DNA of 64,000 bases from contig NSJX01000027.1 of assembly GCA_002286715.1 (NCBI GenBank), forward strand, positions 62,001 to 126,000, in the 5' to 3' direction. Position numbers and translations under genes: made by a program. This document shows positions 57,366 through 64,000 of the stretch, one piece after another. Each line of letters opens with the position of its first letter. Position 1 is the stretch's first letter. Origin of the DNA: Dentipellis sp. KUC8613 (taxonomy: Eukaryota; Basidiomycota; Agaricomycetes; Russulales; Hericiaceae). The notes beneath the pieces were generated by a model. It searched no databases. It was given only the letters and a program-made list of their open reading frames with translations, and had not been told where the DNA came from.

Positions 57366-58271
57366 CTACGCACCCCTGCGCTCCACGCGCACATTCGTGA
57401 GCATCCCGACCCGCACGCGCGGCCGCTCCTCGCGCCGCGGCGCCGCGGGGTCGAGGCCCCACAGCGCGTCGCCCTCGAGCTCCTGCACGCGCGCGCCTGG
57501 CACCTCCGCGCGTGGAGGCAACAGCGGCATCTCCGCGCGCGCTGGAGTCAATTCCGTTTGCGTTTGCGTTTGCGTTTGCGTTTCCTCACAAGTCGACGCC
57601 GCAGCTATAGATCTCGTCGCCCCGCGCGCGTTGCGCACATGTACAGCAGCGCTCCTTCTCGCCTTCGGAGCCGCGCTCTCCTTCGCCGCCGGGGCCTTCG
57701 CGTGAGATACTAGAGTAGACTTTGTCTTCATCTTCGTCTTCGTCTTGACGTTCTGCGCATTGACATCTTTCGTCTTCACGTTGACGTTCTGCGCAATGAG
57801 ATCCTTCGTCTTGATATTCTGCGCAATGAGATCCTTCGCATTCACGCTCCGCGCATCCTGCGCACCATTGCTATTTCTGTTGCTAGCGCTAACACAAGCC
57901 CCAGGGTCCGTCCAGAACAGCCTGTCCGCGCCGACGGACGGGTCGACGGGCACGCGCCTGATGACGCGCCACGGCGCGTCGGCGGACGCGCGCGCGCGCG
58001 TGACGAGCGCGACTGTGAGCGGGGGGCGCGCCTGGCCTGGGACTGGGGCCGGTGTTGGGTTCTTGGCAGCTGGGTGAGGAGGCGCACAGTGCTGTTCGCG
58101 TTCGTGTTCGTGTTCAGTATGTGCTTGTGCTTGTGGTGGGTTCTCGGCAGGCGGAGCAGCCTGAGGGGTCCCAAGGGCTGGAGCGGCAGAGGCAGGCCGC
58201 GTGTCGTCGGTCGGAGGAGAGCCCAGGGAGGAGCGTAGACGGTGCAAGGTGGGTTTTGAAGGGGACGGCAT
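57366..58271 (-). CDS. Low-complexity lineage-specific protein
   Basis: A single-exon frame of 301 aa starts MPSPSKPTLHRLRSS and ends VGMLTNVRVERRGA. It is Ala/Pro/Arg-rich, with an imperfect internal repeat in the middle: SVNAKDLIAQNIKTK, DLIAQNVNVKTK and DVNAQNVKTKTK, then a QTQTQTQTE run encoded by a gcgttt hexanucleotide array (about 57556-57580). The segment RARASADAPWRVIRRVPVD and VGADRLFWTDPGA looks more like folded protein, as does the C-terminal VPGARVQELEGDALWGLDP with the following DPAAPRREERPRV. No domain is recognised. The frame could partly be sustained by GC bias and repeats, so the gene call is tentative. Confidence 0.5.
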   Translation of the reverse strand: MPSPSKPTLHRLRSSLGSPPTDDTRPASAAPALGTPQAAPPAENPPQAQAHTEHEHEREQHCAPPHPAAKNPTPAPVPGQARPPLTVALVTRARASADAPWRVIRRVPVDPSVGADRLFWTDPGACVSASNRNSNGAQDARSVNAKDLIAQNIKTKDLIAQNVNVKTKDVNAQNVKTKTKMKTKSTLVSHAKAPAAKESAAPKARRSAAVHVRNARGATRSIAAASTCEETQTQTQTQTELTPARAEMPLLPPRAEVPGARVQELEGDALWGLDPAAPRREERPRVRVGMLTNVRVERRGA

Positions 58272-59644
58272 GCTGACTGCAGAGAGTAGAGTAGCCGCAG
58301 GGGACAGAAATCGGCAGAGCGCTACTGAGTATTCGAGGTGGTGACTGAGCGGGCTAGATGGCCTGGAGTCGTCAGAGAGCCTTCTGAAGCAAGTAGCGCG
58401 GGGAGCGGGAACGGGACAAGCTGATCAGAGAGAACTGGGGCTGGTCGACATGCGATGCGTGGCTTTTATAAGCCGCTGGCACACAAAAACCCGGACCTCT
58501 GGATGCCACGCGGAACACAGGACGCCATATCTGGCGTCGGAGCAGCGGAGGTGAGCACGACACAATAGCAGCGCTTACTGCTTACCGACCTCATGCCTGA
58601 AAAGCACCGTGTCCGTCCCCATGGCTACAGCGTGGTTGCGGCAGCGGATTCGGACGCGTCCAAGGGTGGTACAATGCATGCCGTGAAACGACACACTACG
58701 GGGGAGGGGGAACAAAGCCACGTGTCTCCTTTTGGGCATTTGCTTGTGCAAGCGAAGACGGTCCATTGGCGGTCTTCGGGATGGATAGGCACTCTATGGT
58801 AGAGGAGACAGTGAGTGATACAAGACTTGAATTGTCTGGAACCTCGCGGACAAGCCACAGTAGCGTGTGTGAGGCACGGCCATGCTGGCTCGTCGTCGAA
58901 GACAAATAGCCCAGTGGAGGGGTCATTGACGTGGCAGGAAAGGGGTGCTTGAGCGAGAGGACAATGAACCCGAGGACAAAACCATAGAATGAGGGAATGA
59001 ATCGACCATCATGGTTGCTGTATGGACACGCCATAACACGCAGTGCCACGCTCTTTGCCATTGTTTGTCCCGATACTACAGTCTCATCAGCGGTTTACTC
59101 CGAGGCTAGCAATTCGAATTCCTTCCGGCCACTTGGTCGTGACTCACTCAGCATGTTTCAGCAGTTTCAAACAAGGTTTCAAGGATGGTTCTAAACCCTG
59201 GTCTGCTATATCCCGATTTTTCTTTTCCAGATCGACATGCGACGGCTCTCAGCTGACACCGAATTCAGCTTGAAGGCATGGTACCTATCACTTTGCCTAG
59301 GTCCAAATGCCATGTAAGTATCACCAGCACAACACTGACACTCATACAACCCGCCTACCTCCTGCTATATCAAGACTTTCTCTGCGGTCCAGCGCGTGAC
59401 CCACGAAGAGCATCGTTCTGATAGACGCCGGGCATAACGCGGCTCATGAGACCAGATCCTCCAAAAACACGCCTGCAGGCATGCCCATCCTTGGTATTGT
59501 GACTTCTTATAACCCCCGACAGCGTGGGCCAGGCGTCCCGGCTCTCCCACAAAGGCTGGGAAAGGCGTCTGCAAATACGCTACACTTCTTTCGCCTCCCC
59601 GCACCGGGCGTCCTCCAAACGTTTGTGCTCATTCCATCGCGACT
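58272..59644. other. Long intergenic region
   Basis: These 1.37 kb separate the low-complexity gene from the first P450 in divergent orientation. Several short frames exist (for example minus 59061-58696) but none has recognisable domains or supporting splice structure. No tRNA or inverted repeat is noticed. Confidence 0.4.
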
Positions 59645-62089
59645 ATGCTGCCCGTCGCCGTCTCAGACGCCATCAAACGGCTGCCGGAATTCGTAGATCT
59701 CTCTTTGCTCGGCGTCCTGCTTCTGTCCTATGCCCTGTACGAGATCACGGAGTACAGCATGCGCAGGCGACGGATGCCGCCTGGGCCCCGCGGGATCCCT
59801 CTGGTCGGGAATCGCCACCAGATGCCCGTCGTCAAGCCGTGGAGGCAGTTTGCGGCGTGGAACAAGCAGTACGGTGTGTTATGCATCATGGATTGTACGG
59901 AAATGTATTGGTTATTGGTGCTCAACCTCGTTCTTAGGTCCCGTGGTTTCCCTTTTCCTCGGCCGTACGCCCGTGATAGGTCTGTACCTCTTCGCGTTGG
60001 ATTGTAATAACTTTCGCTGAAATGCCGTCTGTACAGTCTTGGGCACGGCCCAGGCCGCCTGGGACCTGCTGGAAAAACGCTCTGAGATCTATTCAAGCAG
60101 GCCTCGCTTCGTTGTCGCGTATGGGAATCCATTAACATACCACGATAGTCCACTAACCCATATTTCCCTCTGCGGTTATATTTCTAAGAGGCGAAATCCT
60201 GTCGGACAACCAGCGCGGGCTCATGCTGCCAGTGGGAGAGGGTTGGCGTAAATTCCGCCGCGTATGTTCAGAAGACAAGCGATGATTTAATTTGATTTTG
60301 AATGAAGCTCGGCATGATTCATAGGTCTACCACACGGGGTTTCACTCACGGAAAGCGAACACTTACAGGGATATCCAGTCTCTAGAGTCCAAACTACTGA
60401 TGCACCAGCTGCTGCATGAACCAAATGACTACGAACGGCATGTTCAACGGTCAGTCGGCTCGATTGCTCGACCAGCCCTCTGTAGAACTAATTTAAGTTC
60501 ATGCTCGCAAGCTACGCGGCTAGTGTCGTTGTTTCCGTGTCATATGGGAAACGTATTGACAGCGTGGATGAGTTCATCGTGAAGGAGAATATGGATTCCA
60601 TGGCTTGTGCGCACTTCCTTTCATATAATACTGTAGCTTCTCCGACCATTGCAGCCGTGTAGACTTGACAAGGTGTGTTTGGATAACTCTTACTTCTATC
60701 AACAGAAATTGAAGATACGGGAATTACTTCCAAATCAGCGTAAAGTAAGCCCCACTTTCCTGCTACCTTCGTCTCCGCGTCTCACCATCCTCAGCATTCC
60801 TGGAAAATACCTCGTTGAGTCATGGCCCTGGCTTCTGAAACTTCCTGTAGGCCCTTTCGTTTCCCTGTATCCTGTAAAAATCCATTTCCGGCTTTAGAAA
60901 AGCATGCAATGGTTTCGCCGAATCCCCGAGCTCCGTCGACAGCGCGAAATCAAATTCCTCGTCGGTCTGCTCGACGAGGTCAGAGCCCGGATTAACGACG
61001 GCAGGTCGCTTTCCACGAGCCATCAACAACTGCTCACTAATTGACTTGGACAAAGGTACATGCCCACCCTGCTTGGCGTCCGTCGTACTGGCAGAAAACG
61101 AGAAACTGGGGCTGAGCGATATTGAATTGGCGTACACGCTCAGTTCTCCATTCGGCGCCGGGATCGAGACGGTGAGCGTGCACACATCATCTAGTCGTCG
61201 CAAAAGGTATTTAAGCTATCATCCAAGACCTCTGCGACGATCTTCGTATTCTTCTGTAGGTAACTTTGAGTCATTGATCTCTAAATTTACATAGAGCGGC
61301 GTCCCCCAGTGGCCATGCTTCACTTTCCGGAGCCAATGCGCAAAGCTCAAGCTGAACTCGACAGGGTAGTGGGATCCGACAGGCTCCCCGACTTCCAAGA
61401 CGCCGAAAGCCTCCCATACGTCCGCGCTCTCATCAACGAGGTGTTCCGCTGGAGACCCGTCGCCGTGCTTGGCGGCACACCACACGCAAGTATCGCAGAT
61501 GACGAATACAACGGCATGTGAGTGCTCGTGCCGGGGAGCCTGGGATGGACCGCATTGGCCACATATCGAATGATGCTCATGAGCCCTCCTTGCCCCTTCA
61601 GGTTCATACCCAAAGGCTCAACCATTTTCGCGAACCTCGAGTAAGCAAGGCTGCACTCGCCCGCGGCGCACACCTGACTCGCACTGACGTCCGCGCGATC
61701 GTCCCAGCGGGATAATGCGCGACCCCGCCACGTTCCCCGACCCAGATGCCTTCATGCCCGAGCGCTGGCTGCCCGAGACCCGCACGAGCACGCACCCGCG
61801 TCTCCAGCTCGACACCTTCGACCTGCCCTTCGGATTCGGGAGGCGCATCTGCCCCGGCCAGCACCTCGCGTCGAATTCGGTATTCATCAACGTCGCTCGT
61901 ATACTCTGGGCGTTCGACATCCTGCCGAAAGAGGGCGCCCCGCTGCCTGATGTATGGGCGTTCTCAGATGGATTTAATTCCTGGCCTGAGAGATTCGAGT
62001 GCAAGATCGAGGTGAGGAGCGAGAGAGCTAGGGAGTGCATCGAGAGGGAGTGGGAGACGGCGAAGGAGGCGTTAGGAAAATGGCAGTAA
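59645..62089 (+). CDS. Cytochrome P450 monooxygenase, copy 1
   Basis: Fourteen exons (59645-59873, 59938-59979, 60037-60118, 60189-60261, 60325-60449, 60512-60606, 60663-60672, 60795-60846, 60898-61000, 61056-61171, 61228-61255, 61310-61517, 61602-61640, 61708-62089) give 527 aa. A signal-anchor helix (LSLLGVLLLSYALYEI) and the hinge MPPGPRGIPLVGN mark an ER-bound class II P450. I-helix FGAGIETTSATIFVF, K-helix INEVFRWRPV (ExxR), PERW and the heme loop FGFGRRICPGQHLA are intact. Intron 9 (61001-61055) is a GC-AG intron absent from the sister gene; without it the frame stops. The 10-nt exon 7 and the following 122-nt intron are the least certain part. It resembles CYP64-like fungal P450s; substrate unknown. 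Confidence 0.82.
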
Positions 62090-62290
62090 TGTGGTGACCG
62101 AAGCTTCTTGCGACCGATATTCTTGTACCATTATCTCTCTATATATTCTGACTTCCATGCGAACAGCACTTCACATCATTCCAGCCTGATGAGGTCGTAA
62201 CCGTCGTGTCTCAAACTAGTATACATCAGATCCGAAGTACAAAGCATGAAGCGACCAGGGTCGTAAGAACATAAAGAAGCACAGATGGTC

Positions 62291-63985
62291 TCACTGCCAG
62301 CGGCCCAGTGCTTCTTTAGCCGCGTCCCATTCCCGCTCCACGGTATCCTGCACCACCTGGCTGCGCGCGGTGATCTTTGCGGGAAAGCTCTGAGGCCACG
62401 AGTTGGAGCCATTCGTGAATGCCCAGGTGTCCGGCAGGTTGTTCTTGTCGACAGGCTCGAAGTTGTATGCCCAGAGCATGCGCGTAACGTTGATGAAGAC
62501 CGAGTTGCCTGCGAGGTGCTGGCCAGGGCAGATGCGCCGCCCGAACCCGAAGGGCAGGTCGAATGTGTCGAGTTGCAGGCGGGGGTGCGAGCTCGCGAGG
62601 GGATGGCCGGGCAGCCACCTGCCTGGGACGAAGGCGTCGGGATTAGGGAAGGTGCCGGGGTCTCGCATGATGCCACTGGCGGCCCAAGCGAGAAATGTTA
62701 GGTCTATTGTTCAGAGGTAAGGAGCTCATACTCACTCGAGGTTTGCAAACACCGTGGTCCCCTTCGGAATAAACCTAGAGGCGAGGTCTTGTATCAGAGC
62801 CGCACAAAGCGGGAAACGAGATCAACTTACATTCCATTGTATTCGTCGTCGGCAGTGCTGGCATGGGGCGAACCTCCAAGTGCGGCAACGGGCCTCCAGC
62901 GCATCGCTTCATTGATCACCGCGCGAACATACGGCAAGCTATCGACGTCGTTCCATTCCGGCATGCGGTCCTGACCGATGACCTTGTCTATTTCTGCCTG
63001 TGCTTTCCGCATCTCCTCGGGGTGATGCAGCATCGCCACTGGAAAGCATGTCAGACGGAAGCTGCAAAATGTGGGCGGCGATGAACTCACAGATGAATAC
63101 CAGAGTCGTTCCGGCTGTCTGTACGCGAAGAGTCAGACCAGCTTCCGACCATCACGGATGTGCACGCGTGAAATTACCGTTTCGATGCCTGCGCCAAACG
63201 GCGAACTGACGGTGTAGGCAACCTGGAGCTCGCTGATACCCATCTTCTCTCGGTTCTCCAAGGCGTCGGCCGCAAGACACGGCGGGCAAGTTCCCGCTTC
63301 GACGCGCGTTTTGACGTCGCCAAGAAGGTGCGTGAGGAGCTTGATGTCCCTTTGGCGGCGAATCTCAGGCATGCGACGGAACCATTGCAGAGATTTCTAC
63401 AGCGGAGATGTTACTACTGTGAAGAAAAGGTAAGATGGCCATCGAGACTCGGGACGTACAGGGAGGTTCAAGAGCCAAGGCCAGGTCTCCACGATGTATT
63501 TACCGGGAATGCTGGAACAAACCGAAGTGAGTTGGATCCACTTTAATCGTGTTGTATGCATAATTGACGCACTTCAAACTGCCAAAGTCCGGCTCAGAAT
63601 CAATGACTTCTAAAAAAGAGGTGAGCGCTCACCTGGTCATATCTGCGGCCAGAGAAACGGTCAGGTTAGTAAGTGGTCTGGACAAAGGCAGAGCAGAGGA
63701 GAACGCACACGCCATAGCATCCATGTTCTCCTTCACGATCCATTCGTCGACGCTGTCAATACGCTTACCGTAGACAACGGACACTACCACGCTCGCCGCG
63801 TAACTGTAAGATACACCCACGTCAGAAACAAGCACACCTCAACGGAAGCAATCTACAAACCGTTGGATGTGCTTCTCGAAGTTCTGAGGCTCGTGCAAGA
63901 GCTGGAACATGAGCAGCTTCGACTCCAGAGACTGGATATCTCGGTACGTGTCCGCTTTGCGCGAATGAAAGCCATTATGGTAGAC
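62291..63985 (-). CDS. Cytochrome P450 monooxygenase, copy 2 (5' exons beyond right edge)
   Basis: Exons 63985-63861, 63803-63709, 63642-63633, 63511-63460, 63396-63178, 63118-63091, 63038-62831, 62774-62736 and 62675-62291 match those of copy 1 one for one, except that 63396-63178 (219 nt) equals the sum of two exons there (103 + 116). The window ends inside the intron before VYHNGFHSRKADTYRD, so the anchor and first four exons are missing. Catalytic elements are intact: FGAGIETTAGTTLVF, INEAMRWRPVAALGG (ExxR) and FGFGRRICPGQHLA. It lies tail to tail with copy 1, about 200 bp apart, as an inverted duplication. Probably active, with a related substrate. Confidence 0.85.
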
Positions 63986-64000
63986 CTGTACAGGAGCAAG

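Noticed and set aside
58696..59061. 121-codon minus-strand frame in the 58.3-59.6 kb spacer
   Set aside because: It has no recognised domain and no support beyond being open.
60900..62089. First P450 as a pseudogene because of stops at 61000-61055
   Set aside because: A 55-nt GC-AG intron removes the stops, restores homology with the sister gene and leaves a 527-aa frame with all catalytic motifs.

Overview
The window is nuclear DNA of a filamentous basidiomycete (Agaricomycotina), most likely a mushroom-forming or wood-decay species. The basis is gene density near one per 2 kb, many spliceosomal introns of about 50-60 nt with GTRNGT donors, and families typical of such genomes: RTA1 exporters, multi-intron cytochrome P450s, AusD-like methyltransferases, Argonaute, and a GHKL-ATPase/C5-methyltransferase fusion. 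All gene models below were spliced by eye. Every multi-exon model with a stated protein length sums to a whole number of codons.

Layout, left to right: the N-terminal half of a PH-domain protein (-, cut by the left edge); RBX1 (+); tubulin cofactor C (+); a small Cys-rich protein (+); two tandem AusD-like methyltransferases (+); class II fructose-bisphosphate aldolase FBA1 (-); QCR8 of respiratory complex III (-); a DUF1308-like protein (+); a 1565-aa GHKL/FN3/DNA-methyltransferase-like protein (+); epoxide hydrolase (+); a nucleophile-less alpha/beta hydrolase (+); a possible Rrn9-like protein (-); the 25-aa ribosomal protein eL41 (+); a RING E3 ligase (-); a triose-phosphate-transporter-family permease (+); an M20 amidohydrolase (-); an HCS1/IGHMBP2-type helicase (+); a P-loop ATPase with a mitochondrial-like leader (-); ketopantoate reductase (-); cyclophilin H (-); DIB1 of the U5 snRNP (+); DPH3 (-); a mitochondrial-carrier-fold protein (+); a 2.2 kb gene-poor stretch holding a broken copy of the ketopantoate reductase 5' end; Argonaute (+); biotin protein ligase (-); an RTA1 protein (+) whose introns carry a minisatellite and an assembly gap; a low-complexity protein (-); and two P450 paralogues in inverted, tail-to-tail arrangement, the second cut by the right edge.

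Most genes are housekeeping and unrelated in pathway. Many neighbours are divergent pairs sharing 200-500 bp promoters (PH protein/RBX1, QCR8/DUF1308, Rrn9-like/eL41, RING/TPT, M20/helicase, CypH/DIB1, DPH3/carrier). The accessory and most interesting parts are the DNMT-like fusion, which keeps the SAM-binding motif but lacks the catalytic Cys, Glu and Arg motifs; the duplicated methyltransferase and P450 pairs; the ketopantoate reductase relic; and several splicing oddities (a 3-nt and a 6-nt microexon, and three GC-AG introns). I see no transposon with intact ends, no tRNA and no CRISPR array.
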